Source: Ahaetulla prasina (Eukaryota > Chordata > Lepidosauria > Squamata > Colubridae). From it: DNA of 64,000 nt. The notes under the pieces are model-generated. The model was not told the DNA's origin. It saw only the letters and a program-made list of their open reading frames with translations, and did no database searches. Location: contig NC_080546.1 of NCBI RefSeq assembly GCF_028640845.1, positions 16,465,520 to 16,529,519 of the forward strand, read 5' to 3'. Shown piece by piece: positions 48,340-58,834 of this stretch. Numbering within the stretch: position 1 is the stretch's first letter; the number at the start of each line of letters is the position of its first letter. Made by a program: the position numbers and the translations under genes.

Positions 48340-48740
48340 TTGGGGTGGCGAACCTATGATACGCATGCCAGAGGTGGCACGCAGTGCCCTCTCTGATGGC
48401 ACGTGAAACATCACCCCAGTTCAGCTCTGCTGCACATGTGCGCACACCTCCCGCCAGCCAGCTGGTATTTGGGTCTCTGCCACACATTCACGGGGGTGTG
48501 CGGGGGGCCCATGCACGGGAGAGTGGGGAGCATGTGGAAGCGGGGTGCTTTCAGGGGGGCCGTGTGCACATGTGGGGGGCCATGTGCACATGCGGAGGTG
48601 TGTGTGCAGGGGGGGCGCACACACATGCGCAAGGGCGGGGCTCATGCACAGGATCGCACGCACGCACATTGCATTTTGCGGGTTCGGGTGTGCCCACTTT
48701 GGGCACTCGGTCCAGAAAAGGTTAGTCATTACTGGTCTAT
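48340..48740. mobile_element. GC-rich hAT-like MITE (GGCGAACC family)
   Basis: GGGGTGGCGAACCTATGATA to AAAGGTTAGTCATTACTG. The interior is a degenerate minisatellite of GTGCACATG and GGGGGG words. Confidence 0.8.
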
Positions 48741-49566
48741 CATATTGTCCAGTTCAGATAACTCCCTTTCCTTGTCTTCCCTGTTTAAATTATATTTATT
48801 CTATTAAACAACTTTGCAATTTACTTCATGAGGATGATATGATTTTGTGCTGGGTTACAACTTTTTGTTTCACTTCTGACTACATAACTGATCCTTCACC
48901 CCCGGTGTCAGAATTTTCCTCTTTGTGTAGATTAATGTTTTCTTTGACATTGTTAACAATGCAAGGAGTTTTTTTGTTTTTTTTAAATAGGGGCTCTCTC
49001 CTTGTAGGAGATTATTAGGTTATCAGCCTGTAGTCTTGAGAACACTCTACGGTAATACATTTTTTAAAAAGACTTCTGAAGTTTGGGTCTATGTTGCTCC
49101 AATATAACTAGCTTGCTTTTTACATCGTTCTTAGTACTTTGAAATTAATGGAATTTGGAATTTCTTAATGGTGTTTCTATAATGCAGATGATCTATGTGG
49201 TTACTGTTTCCCTTTCATCACACATTCTGTCTTAGCAGTAGCTGTGTGGTACATTTTTTATAAATCATGTTTTCTGACAGCAAGGTAACTGAAATAGAGA
49301 AGTGATATCATTTAGTGGAACGTTTAGTATTTGAGTAGCTGACAGTACCTTGGTCATATCCTCCTGCATATATTTAAAAAAAGGAATGTGGCAGAAAAAC
49401 AACAACCCTGCATATAGTCCTAGTTGATATGAACTGCCATACTGCAGTATTGTATTTCTCTGTGTGTAATTTTGATTTTTTTTAAAAAAATTGACATTCC
49501 CCTCACTTTCCATTTCCTCTGTCATATTAGAAAAGTGGATATTTGTTTAAAAAAAATGATGCTTTT

Positions 49567-50033
49567 GACTTGTGATGGCAAACTTATGGCACGTGCGCCA
49601 CAGGTGGCCTTTGGAGCCATCTCTGCGGGCACACGAGCCAATGCCAAGGTCAGTTCCACTGCATGCCTCCCGCCAGCCAGCTGATTTTCGGGTCTCTGCC
49701 GGGAGATGCGCGCACATGCGCCGGAGGGTGGAAGGGTGTCACATGTGCATGCATGAGGTGGGGGGGTCGCGTGTGCATGCACGGGGGGTAGGGGTCACGC
49801 TCAGTGGGTGGAGAAGGTGGAGCGCACGCCCTGCGCCTCGTTTTTGCTTCAACCTAGTTTTGGTGCTAGCATGCCTCCCTGAAGCCTCCTGGGACCAAAA
49901 ATGGGGCGTGGGTGTGTGTGCAGCGCAATGATGGTCGTGGATGCTTGCGCTGGGGGTAGGGCCTGCGGGGGGGGGGCGTTGCATTATTGGTGTCGGCACC
50001 CGAGGAAAAAAAGGTTCGGCATCACTGCTTTTG
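49567..50033. mobile_element. GC-rich hAT-like MITE (GGCGAACC family)
   Basis: CTTGTGATGGCAAACTTATG to AAAGGTTCGGCATCACTG, with CCAGCCAGCTGATTTTCGGG as in 33815. Confidence 0.8.
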
Positions 50034-50096
50034 ACCATTTATGGCCCTGTATATGCAGTTTTGTGTCATTGGTGATAGTTTTTTTTTTTTAATCAG

Positions 50097-50271
50097 AACA
50101 AGAAAGGGAAGAATGAAGACAATCGTCGGAAAGTCAACATCATGCTTTTAAGTGGCCAAAGACTAGAACTGACTTGTGATACTAAGACCTTATGCAAAGA
50201 TGTATTTGATATGGTAGTCGCCCATATTGGTTTAATGGAGCATCACTTGTTTGGATTAGCTTCCTTAAAAG
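50097..50271 (+). CDS. PTPN13: PTPN13 window exon 10 (J): FERM F1 lobe
   Basis: 175 bases (58 codons +1) between a T-run followed by AATCAG and the donor GTGAGA. After the basic leader NKKGKNEDNRRK comes VNIMLLSGQRLELTCDTKT, the first beta strands of the ubiquitin-like F1 lobe, then DVFDMVVAHIGLMEHHLFGL, the F1 helix. FERM domains bind phosphoinositides and membrane protein tails; in PTPN13 the domain gives membrane localisation. Confidence 0.97.
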
Positions 50272-50778
50272 GTGAGAAAAATATTGCATAACTCTGGATA
50301 TTTTTCCTTTGATACCAAATGGTAACTGTCGTATCGAGTCATTACTGAGCACAAAAATAAATTCCATATTCTTCCTGGGAACAGACTAGCCTTGGTGACA
50401 GAGATATGCAAATTCGTCTTTCTCTCTAAATTTGTTTCCCGTAATAGAGACAGCTGGTTTGAATTGAAACAGGTTTGTAGAGAAAGGGGAACAATTATTT
50501 TTTCCCTATGTCATTTTCTTAATTAAAAATCCCCTGCAATTTGTTCTCATAGCAAAAACATGTATGTTACCATTCAAATAGCCTTTTCAGAAGAAATTTA
50601 AGTGGAGAAAATGAAAGGGTGTGTAAAAATTATTTTTTCCTTCCCCACGTGAAGTCTGGCACAATATCCTGATCCAGAAAGGTAAATGTGGAAAGAATAT
50701 TATATAACCTAGAACTAAGGAGAAATTTCCTGACAGTTAAACCAATCAGTGGAACAACTTGCCTCCAGAAGTTGTAAA

Positions 50779-51158
50779 TTCAGCTTTAATTGCAATAATA
50801 CTAGAGCAACTAATAGATTTAAACTTAATGTCAACCGCTTTAATCTAGATTGCAGAAAATATGACTTCTGTAACAGAATCATCAGTGCTTGGAATACTTT
50901 ACCTGACTCTGTGGTCTCTTCCCATAATCCTAAAAGCTTTATCCAAAAACTTTCTACTATTGACCTCACCCCATTCCTAAGAGGACCATAAGGGGCGTGC
51001 ATAAGCGCACAAACGTGCCTACCGTTCCTGTCCTATTGTTTTTCTTTTCTTCTTCCTATATATATGCTTATACCTCCTTATATTTACCCATATATGTGTT
51101 TATTTACTATATAATCTTTTTGTATGATACCTACATATATTGTTGTGACAAAATAAAA

Positions 51159-51213
<55 letters not shown>

Positions 51214-51214
51214 A
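50779..51214 (+). mobile_element. LINE 3' end with (AAAT)n tail
   Basis: It encodes the end of an RT frame (RFKLNVNRFNLDCRKYDFCN, IISAWNTLPDSVVS, stop at 50989-50991), then a 3' UTR and about 16 AAAT copies. The W-N-x-LP motif is common to CR1/L2-like LINE ends. The opposite-strand copy is at 32225-32470. Confidence 0.8.
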
Positions 51215-51277
51215 TACTCCAACATTGGAAGTTTTTAAGAAGAGATTGGACAACCATTTGTCTGAAATGATATAGGG

Positions 51278-51641
51278 CTGTGATGGCAAACCTATGGCAT
51301 GAGTGCCAGAGGTGACACACAGAGCCCTCTCCATGGGCACATGTACCATCACCAACTGCTCTTCTGGGTTCCGTCGTGCACATGCGTGCCGGACAGCTGC
51401 ACACATGCACTTGGCAGCCAGCTGCTGTCTTCTGGGTTCTGGCACAGACATGCGTGCCAGTCAGCTGGTCTTCGCGCAAAGACCAGCTGGCCAGTGCACA
51501 TGTGCGCAACGGAACCCAGAAGTGCAGCTGGCCGCCGTGCACATGCACACCAGCCAGCTGCTTTCTTCCGGGTTCCGGGACTCCAACGTGCATGCATGCT
51601 CCAGTTTTGGCACTCAGTGCCAAAAAGGTTAACCATCACTG
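51278..51641. mobile_element. hAT-like MITE with 8-bp target duplication in CR1
   Basis: CTGTGATGGCAAACCTATGG to AAAAAGGTTAACCATCACTG, flanked by ATATAGGG (51270-51277) and GTATAGGG (51642-51649). Confidence 0.88.
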
Positions 51642-52217
51642 GTATAGGGTTTCCTGCCTGAGCAGGGGGCCTAGAAGAGGTCCAACAAGGTCCCTTCCAA
51701 CTATTCTGCTCTACCCTATTCTACTCTACCCTACTCTATTCTACTCTACTCTATTCATTGGCAATTTGATGGTTGAAAGTAATATAGGAGACAACAGGGT
51801 TGGGAATATGTAGGTAAACCTTCCCCAACCTGGAAATCCTTCAGTATGTGGACTTCAATTCCAAGAATTCCCCAGCTAGCAGATCATTTTTGAGGATTCC
51901 AGGAAGTAACCACCACATCTACTAAGGGATGGTTCATTTGGGCCTCAGACAGCCATTAGAAAACTTTACTTCATCAGCCAGTAGTACATCACTATAGACT
52001 GGAATCTGTCCCTGCCCTGGCTCTCAGAAATTCTTATATTATCCACTTTGCTTTGTTTTCTGCATTCATTAAGTGAATCAGCTGATAGCTTAATCCTATA
52101 TGCAGCCGTTCAAAGTTAAATTCCTCTGATGGAGGATGATTTCCTTCTGTTGAACAAATAGAATTGCATGTTTGAGAGACCACTTGTGGATATATCACCA
52201 AAACAGAGCAACTGAAC

Positions 52218-52479
52218 CAGAGGTGAAATCCAGCAGGTTCTAACAGGTTCTGGAGAACCGGTAGCAAAAATTTTGAGTAGTTCAGAGAACCGACAAATGC
52301 AACCTCTGGCTGGCCCCAGAGTGGGGCAGGAATGGAGATTTTGCAATATCCTTCCCCCAGCAGTGGGGTGGGAATGGGGATTTGCAGTATCCTTCCCCTG
52401 CCACGCCCACCAAGCAATACTACGCCCACCAAGCCACGCCCACAGAACTGGTAGTAAAATAATTTGAATTTCACCACTG
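52218..52479. mobile_element. hAT-like MITE close to exon K
   Basis: CAGAGGTGAAATCCAGCAGG to GAATTTCACCACTG, flanked by AACTGAAC (52210-52217) and AACTGAAT (52480-52487). It ends 55 bases before the exon, so it covers the likely branch-point region upstream boundary. Confidence 0.88.
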
Positions 52480-52534
52480 AACTGAATTGCTATGTCTTAT
52501 GAATGTTCTGGGTTGATTTACCTTTCGATGACAG

Positions 52535-52688
52535 AAAATGAGTACTTCTTCATCGATCCAGAGCTGAAGCTAACTAAAGTAGCCCCTGATGGCTGGAAGG
52601 AAGAATCTAAGAAAAGGAACAAAAACACTGTAAACTTCATCTTGTACTTCCGGATTAAGTTCTTTGTGGATGACATTAGTCTGATTCA
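52535..52688 (+). CDS. PTPN13: PTPN13 window exon 11 (K): FERM F1 end and F1-F2 link
   Basis: 154 bases (2+50 codons+2) between ATGACAG and GTGAGT. It encodes ENEYFFIDPELKLTKVAPDG, a basic loop WKEESKKRNKN, then TVNFILYFRIKFFVDDISLI, the strand that leads into the F2 lobe (the F-x-x-x-F-R-x-K-F-F pattern typical of FERM proteins). The acceptor follows a hAT MITE (52218-52479) by only 55 bases. Confidence 0.96.
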
Positions 52689-52934
52689 GTGAGTATATCT
52701 GTGTTGTGTTTTAGAATCATTCTTCTCACATGGTCCTGTTTTACTGGGGAAGTCAACATGCTCCCAAGTAGTCTTGCTTTCTACAAGTCACACACAATTA
52801 CGACCACTCTGTTCTACTTTCTATTCCTTAGTTGGATAGCAGGGGAAGGGTAACAAAGGGATGGTCCCAACCTGCTATTCTGTTAACAATATCCTGACTG
52901 TCAGGAATTCCATGCTAGCATGTGCATGAATTAC

Positions 52935-53101
52935 TTGAGTGGTGTGGTGGCCTAGAGGTGGAGCTCTCGCCTCATAATCAGGAGCCTGTGAGTTTGATCC
53001 TAGGTAGAGACAAATATTTCTCTTTCTGGGCACAATGAGAATATATCCGTTGAACAAAACTCCACAAGGCATTATGGGGTCATTAAAAGTAGATGATGAT
53101 G
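52935..53101 (+). mobile_element. tRNA-derived SINE with 15-bp target duplication
   Basis: GGTGTGGTGGCCTAGAGGTG (A box-like) and GTGAGTTTGATCCTAGG (B box-like), ending in (GAT)n. ATGTGCATGAATTAC is found on both sides (52920-52934 and 53102-53116). This differs from the SINE at 1320. Confidence 0.88.
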
Positions 53102-53561
53102 ATGTGCATGAATTACATACAGGCAATAGGGCAAATGTAGTGTTGGAATAACTAAATATTTCTCTGACAGCCCAATGTATTTTCATGTTGTTTATAGCAA
53201 ATGCAAATTGCTATTGCATTTGAACCCACCCACCCCCGTTCTGATGTGGAGTGTCTAGCCAGACGAATCTCTCTTGGGGAACATGATTATGAAACAAAGG
53301 TGGTTCAAAGTTTTTCAAAGCATCATGGAAACCTGGAATTGTTGAATTTCCCTTATGTTTGTCACATGCATCCTGCAGTGCTGGAGAAATACCTGTTACA
53401 AGACCTTGATTCATTCATTCATTCATTCATTTAATTTATAACTCAGGTTTCTGCTCAAACATGCACTACCAAATGTAAAAACATAATATAAAGACTTAAG
53501 ACATAAAATGAAAACTAAAATCAATTTAAAATCCTGGCAAAAGAACCCCATTCACATAATG

Positions 53562-53696
53562 CAGGGGTGTCAAACTGGCAATCCGTGGGCCGGATGTGTC
53601 ACATGCAGGCCACGCCCACCCCAACTCCGCCAAGGGGAAAAAATGTCACGAAACGTCACATGATGGCAACGTGATGCCATGAGTTCAACACTCATG
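53562..53696. mobile_element. hAT-like MITE, short form
   Basis: CAGGGGTGTCAAACTGGCAA to GAGTTCAACACTCATG with ACATAATG/ACATAATC at its sides. Similar in size and content to 31522-31656. Confidence 0.8.
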
Positions 53697-53868
53697 ACAT
53701 AATCATGACACTTCAACCTGTTCCCCTGTTATCCAGTTAACCTTGTCATACAAAAGGGCCATTGTATAAAAGAGAATCGTTGCCTTGAGTTAATCTGTGT
53801 ATAGTCATTATTTTCCACATCACATGATCTGTTTATTTCTTTTTCTCACCTCTTTTGATTTGGTCCAG

Positions 53869-54007
53869 GCACACCTTGACGTATCATCAGTACTACCTGC
53901 AGTTAAGGAAAGATCTTCTAGAAGAGAAGATACACTGTGATGATGAAACAGCCTTATTGTTGGCTTCCTTGGCCCTCCAGGCAGAATATGGAGATTACCA
54001 AGATGAA
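53869..54007 (+). CDS. PTPN13: PTPN13 window exon 12 (L): FERM F2 lobe, first half
   Basis: 139 bases (1+46 codons) between TTGGTCCAG and GTAAGG, ending in phase 0. It encodes HTLTYHQYYLQLRKDLLEEK then CDDETALLLASLALQAEYGD. The pattern QYYLQLRKD...LL-A-LALQ-AEYGDY is the FERM F2 (acyl-CoA-binding-like) helical signature. Confidence 0.97.
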
Positions 54008-54067
54008 GTAAGGAGAGGAGTTTTTTTTCACTTGTTGGCGACCTCTCAATTCTATGCTTATTTTATA

Positions 54068-55165
54068 CCGTATTTTTTGGAGTATACGACGTACCTTTTC
54101 CCCCAAAAAAAGAGGGTGAAAATCTGGATGCGTCTTATATTCCAAATGTAGCCCCACCCAGCTTCTCAAACAGGGGTTTCAGAGACTGAAAAAAGCATCA
54201 GAAACGAAGCCCCCAAACAGAGCTTCAGAGGCTTTTTTCTGAAGTTTTGTTTTGGAGGCTTTCAGAGGCAGAAAAAAGTTTTTTCTGAAACAGAGTTTCA
54301 GAGGCAGAAAAAAAAGCAAACGAAAGCAAGGCACAGAGCTCACAACCAAGAACAGAATAGAATAGAATTTTTATTGGCCAAGTGTGATTGGACACACAAG
54401 GAATTTGTCTTGGTGCATATGCTCTCAGTGTACATAAAAGAAAAGATATCTTCATCAAGGTACAACACTTACAACACTTAAGGTCATAGGGTACAAATTT
54501 AACACTTAATGATACAACACTTAATGATAGTCATAGGCTTCAAATAAGCAATCAGGAAACAATCAATATCAATATAAATCATAAGGATTACCAGCAGCAA
54601 AGTTACAGTCAAACAGTCATAAGTGGAAGGAGATGGGTGATAGGAACGATGAGAAGATTAATAGTGCAGATTTAGTAAATAGTTTGACAGTGTTGAGGGA
54701 ATTATGTGTTTAGCACAGTGATGACGTTCGGGGAAAAACTGTTCTTGTGTCTAGATGTTCTGGTGTGCAGTGCTCTATAGCATCATTTTGAGGGTAGGAG
54801 TTGAAACAGTTTATATCCAGGATATGAGGGATCTGTAAGTATTTTCATGGCCCTCTTCCTGATTCGTGCAGTATACAGGTCCTCAATGGAAGGCAGGTTG
54901 GTAGCAATTATTTTTTCTGCAGTTCTAATTATCCTCTGAAGTCTGTGTCTGTCCTGTTGGGTTGCAGAACCAAACCAGACAGTTATAGAGGTGCAAATGA
55001 CAAACTCAATAATGCCTCTGTAAAACCAAGGAACCTGTTGCTAAAATTCACCTCTGGGAACAGCTAATTGGGAGTATTCCGGGTGGCCAATCCACCTGCC
55101 AATCAGCTTTTTTCTTATTTTCCTCCCCAAAAACTAAGGTGCGTCTTATACTCCAAAAAATACGG
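54068..55165. mobile_element. TA-flanked MITE containing a CR1 copy
   Basis: The ends CCGTATTTTTTGGAGTATAC and TATACTCCAAAAAATACGG are complementary and flanked by TA. Its interior matches the intact copy at 63372-63800 in reverse; the CR1 at about 54352-55023 is absent there. Confidence 0.88.
54352..55023 (-). mobile_element. CR1 LINE 3' part nested in MITE
   Basis: It begins with a short (AATAG)n run and TTTTTATTGGCCAAGTGTGA and extends to TATAGAGGTGCAAATGACAA. AACCAAG is found at both junctions (54344-54350 and 55024-55030 approximately), a probable target duplication. Confidence 0.85.
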
Positions 55166-55765
55166 TAGTTTAATGCATCTTGGTTGGTTTGGCTGCTACA
55201 TAAACGTTAAGGTTCAGTAGATCTGCAGTTGGGAAGCAGAAGAGAAGAATTCAAAGGTTTTCCAAATTAAATTGGTTTGTAGCCATACAACTCAGATCAA
55301 TATCTTCTCCCAATTATAGGGTCTTGAAGCCAAAGTAATCGAGTTTTATGGAACAAATGTAACAGTAAAAGGACTGGGAGGCTCCCTGTTTATGTCAAAA
55401 GAAAATATTAACTGAAAATTAATGCACTAATTTAACTAATAATGAGGCAACTGTTTCTCAAACTTCTGATTTCAGTCACTTTTTAAATATTCATTCTGGA
55501 AACTGGTAACCTAAAGTTTAGTGTTTCTGGTCCATATAAAGTGATAACTATTAAAACCATCATCATGTCACAGTTGCAAAAGTTCTCATAATGTCATTGA
55601 AATTTCTTCAGATTTGGAGCATCTGGAAGAACATTCAGAGCAGGCAACGACGCCTGACACTCCTAACCTTACTTTATACTAATAATTAAAAAATGTTTTC
55701 TCAATAAAGGAGAATATTTGTAGCTCAGGGTTGAAATGAGGGGGTCTTGGTGCGCTCTGAACTTG

Positions 55766-55870
55766 CTTGTTTCCTTGCAGACACTTCATTACCCTAACTA
55801 GGTAACATGATGCACTGATGATGTTACCTAGTTAGGGTAATGAAGTGTCTGCAAGAAAACAAGCAAATTC
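55766..55870. mobile_element. Inverted pair of Penelope-like terminal fragments
   Basis: CTTGCAGACACTTCATTACC and its complement GGTAATGAAGTGTCTGCAAG form arms of about 40 bases around ATGATGCACTGATG. The right arm carries CTGATGATGTTACC. Confidence 0.6.
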
Positions 55871-56135
55871 AGAGAGCAACAAGGATTGTCTTTTGCGTGC
55901 AATGCCAATTTGTACAGAAATTCCACAAATGATCTCTTTCAAATGAATGACAGGTCCAATTTTGGACACACCTGAGGTAGACACGGAGTAAAGTGTGAGC
56001 AGTTTTGTGAATAAAAGGCATAAATAGAGATGTTCATTCAGAGCTTTAGCCTCCTTCCTCTTTTGAGGATCGTTATTTTGAATTCATCCACTCTGAAAAT
56101 ATGAGTTTCTTACCTGTACAAGTTATGCTTTAAGT

Positions 56136-56500
56136 CAGAGGTGTCCAACCTTGGCAACTTTAAGTCTTGTGGACTTCAGCTACCAAAGTTCCTCAGCCAG
56201 TTTTCTGGCTGAGGAATTCTGGAAGTTGACGTCCACAAGTCTTAAAGTTGCCAAGGTTGGAGACCCTGGGTTTAGTGTGTCATGGTATGCCCTGAAGCGA
56301 AGAAGTATTGGGTCAAAATACAGGGATGGCTACAGGATATCCACAAGTCCACAAGTCTTAAAGTTGACGTCCACAAGTCTTAAAGTTGACGTCCACAAGT
56401 CTTAAAGTTGCCAAGGTTGGAGACCCTGGGTTTAGTGTGCCATGGTATGCCCTGAACCGAAGAAGTACTGGGTCAAAATACAGGGATGGCTACAGGATAT
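56136..56500. mobile_element. Fold-back MITE followed by a local tandem duplication
   Basis: 56136-56268 is a 18528-type palindrome. Its right arm plus about 80 bases of flank (GGGTTTAGTGTGTCATGGTA; CAGGGATGGCTACAGGATAT) is repeated at 56369-56500, and AGTTGACGTCCACAAGTCTT is present three times between. Confidence 0.85.
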
Positions 56501-56818
56501 AACAAAATGCCAAATAGAGCTGAGCCCAGAAACTTTTCTCTTGGGAATGCTTAAGACAAAACTTGTATAAAAAAAAACATACTAATATGTGATTTTGCAC
56601 ATACTAACAGTGGTGAGGATTGCGTTCGCGCAATATTGGAAACATAGTAGCATGCCACCAGAGAGTCTGATTATCCAAAAAGTATACGACTGTGCAGAAA
56701 TGGATAGGCTTACCATAGAACTACAAGAAAAAGAAGACTCAGAATAGTATGCATTCTGGGAAAATTGGTACACATGGACAAACATTAGAAATAGAAAATT
56801 ATATATATATATATATAT

Positions 56819-57155
56819 ATATACGTAGGTCTTTGGTTATTCGGGTTTTCTCCCGTGTAATATATATATACATACATATATACATATATATTTGTTTTCT
56901 GAGGTTTTTGTGGGTTTTTGTATGTAGGTCTTTGGTTATTCGGGTTTTCTCCCGCGTAAAATTGGAAGTGTCTTGGCGCGTTTCGAAGTCTCATTCGTCA
57001 TCTTCAGGCTTCAGCCGTGCTTGCTCCCAGAAGCACGAAGCTGAAGCCTGAAGATGACAAATGAGACTTCGTCGAAACGTTGCCAAGACACTTCCAATTT
57101 TACGCGGGAGAAAACCCGAATAACCAAAGACCTACATACAAACACCCGCAAAAAC

Positions 57156-57235
<80 letters not shown>
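56819..57235. mobile_element. Head-to-head Penelope-like terminal fragments with TA and CA runs
   Basis: GGTCTTTGGTTATTCGGGTT occurs at 56826 and 56928 and its complement near 57110. The arms 56928-57020 and 57040-57132 are complementary (TTGGAAGTGTCTTGGC; GCCAAGACACTTCCAA). The right arm holds CTGAAGA and CGTCGAAACG. The outside ends are (TA)n and (CA)n microsatellites (57165-57234). Confidence 0.65.
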
Positions 57236-57238
<3 letters not shown>

Positions 57239-57378
57239 TATTGTTGATTAGATGCGTATAATGTATATAGAAATTATATGGAAGATAGACCCGAAATATA
57301 CAATAATGTCACAGTTCTGTTGAATATGCACTAAGGTTATAAAAAAAGAAAATTGTAATGAAAATAAATTTAAAAAAA

Positions 57379-57456
57379 AGACTTGTGGACTTCAATTCCC
57401 AGAATTCTGCGAGTTGAAGTCCACAAGCCTTAAAGTTACTAAGGCTGGAGACCCCT
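57379..57456. mobile_element. Fold-back MITE with internal deletion
   Basis: AGACTTGTGGACTTCAATTC joins directly to GAGTTGAAGTCCACAAGCCT; the ends ACCCCTG and the lost left terminus show it is a worn 18528-type element. Confidence 0.75.
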
Positions 57457-57511
57457 GCTTTAAGTGATGATCTATATCAGTGCTTTAAGTGCTTTAAGTG
57501 ATGATCTATAT

Positions 57512-57637
57512 TGGGGTGTCAAACTCATGGCATCACTTTTTCCCCCTTCACTAAAATGGCGATGGGCATGGCCAGCACTAAAATGGGGATGGACATGGCC
57601 AACTCCGGCCTGCGGGCTGCGAGTTTTAACACCTCTG
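57512..57637. mobile_element. hAT-like MITE, short form, with exact target duplication
   Basis: TGGGGTGTCAAACTCATGG to GAGTTTTAACACCTCTG, flanked by exact ATCTATAT (57504-57511 and 57638-57645). It includes a 33-bp CACTAAAATGGGGATGG-type direct repeat. Confidence 0.85.
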
Positions 57638-58407
57638 ATCTATATAGTCAAGCATGTGGATTCAGGCCTGCCCAGAACATGATTTCTAAATTTCTAAACC
57701 TGAATTAAATATTTGTTCCTGCCATCATGCTCATACTCAGGTAGACATGCTTTTATTTTCCTGCCTGATTTAATTATAACTACCACAATGATATACAAAG
57801 GAAACCGGAGCACGCATGAAAGATTCATAACTGCCTTGATGATTGTTCAGAGCATCTTCCCTATTGATAAGCATTTTGTCTACAGTCTCTGTTTAGTTAC
57901 ATCTATGGTTCGACTTGCTAACTTACTGACTAGAGAAAAGCCTTTCCAAAGGCCACAAGCACCCTGATTCTGTCATCAGGTTTGTAGAGGTGAATTCAAT
58001 ATTGTGCAAAAAGGATAAATGCAAAAACATGTCAGAAGAAAAATGATTTCTAGAATAGCTCCAGTAAAGTACACTCAAGAAGTTTTGCCAACTATTAGCA
58101 GATGTGAACAGTTGAAGAAAGACATCAGCCATCCTGCTTAACTGTAGAATAAACATTGCATATAATGGTCTATTAGTAGAAGACTTATTTATTCATTACA
58201 ACATACCAGCATCTATTTATTTATATAGTCAAGTAATAAATTGTGTGTTCTGTTGAGCATTTTTAACATCCCTGCTGCCAGTGTAAAAATTAAGTTCTTA
58301 AAAAGCCCATGCTTGCAATTTTCAGAAAGATCTGATCACTTTTTGATATATGGATCTTAATTAATGTTATAATTATAATGATTATAATGTTATTATCTAG
58401 GAGTGAT

Positions 58408-58515
58408 GATTGAACATAGAATAACAAGGCTGGCGGAGACCATGGAGGTCTTCTAATCCACCCTCCTGCTTGAACAAAAGACCTTGCATACCATTCTGGG
58501 ACAAATGATTGATAG
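58408..58515 (-). mobile_element. CR1 3' tail
   Basis: GGAGACCATGGAGGTCTTCT followed by AATCCACCCTCCTGCTTGAA is the complement of the CR1 3' end. Confidence 0.75.
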
Positions 58516-58681
58516 GAAGGTTTTGGCAGTGGTGTGGAGAACACCAAGGAAGCTGTATTCATATTCTGCATCACCTGTGATTATGCTACTCAACCATTAT
58601 TGAACTGGCACAGCATCCAGTTACAGCTAGCTAAGATCGGGGCTATGGCTTACAGTGTTGCTCTGATGCTTCTCTTTGCAG

Positions 58682-58834
58682 GTACATGGCTTATCCTACT
58701 TCAGAACAGAACACTATTTGCCAGCAAGAGTGATAGAGAATCCGGAGCTACCTAATGTGAAAGAAGAATTGCCAAAACTGCACAGCACCTATGCAGGTGC
58801 CTCTGAAAACCAAGCTGAAATAGAATTTCTGAAG
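58682..58834 (+). CDS. PTPN13: PTPN13 window exon 13 (M): FERM F2 lobe, second half
   Basis: 153 bases, 51 codons, phase 0 at both ends, between CTTTGCAG and GTTAGA. It encodes VHGLSYFRTEHYLPARVIEN, LPKLHSTYAG and AEIEFLK, matching the helices that end F2. It follows a 4.7 kb intron rich in nested repeats. Confidence 0.96.

Larger units (their letters stand above)
48058..50096 (+). other. Intron I-J
   Basis: 2039 bases with two copies of the same GC-rich hAT MITE family (48340-48740 and 49567-50033). Bases 48741-49566 look unique apart from T-runs. A T-run ends at the splice acceptor. Confidence 0.85.
50706..51740 (+). mobile_element. CR1 tail split by a LINE and by a hAT MITE
   Basis: CR1 sequence runs at 50706-50778 (TAGAACTAAGGAGAAATTTC), resumes at 51215 (CTCCAACATTGGAAGTTTTT) and again at 51642 (GTATAGGGTTTCCTGCCTGA), ending in (TCTAC)n near 51740. 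The gaps are the LINE at 50779-51214 and the MITE at 51278-51641. Confidence 0.85.
50272..52534 (+). other. Intron J-K
   Basis: 2263 bases, dominated by a CR1 tail that was split by a LINE and by a hAT MITE (50706-51740), plus a second hAT MITE near the acceptor (52218-52479). Bases 50272-50705 and 51901-52209 look unique. An old fold-back MITE relic may lie at 51813-51900. Confidence 0.85.
52689..53868 (+). other. Intron K-L
   Basis: 1180 bases with a tRNA-derived SINE (52935-53101), an (ATTC)n run (53408-53432) and a short hAT MITE (53562-53696). The remainder looks unique. Confidence 0.85.
54008..58681 (+). other. Intron L-M
   Basis: 4674 bases. It holds a TA-flanked MITE containing a CR1, a hairpin of Penelope-like arms, a fold-back MITE with a local duplication, a second Penelope-like inverted pair with microsatellites, two more MITEs and a CR1 tail. 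Bases 55166-55765 and 57646-58407 look unique. Confidence 0.85.

Noticed and set aside
51084..51623. 179-codon minus-strand open frame
   Set aside because: It runs across a GC-rich hAT MITE and an (AAAT)n tail, giving YLFI repeats; no protein family is recognisable.
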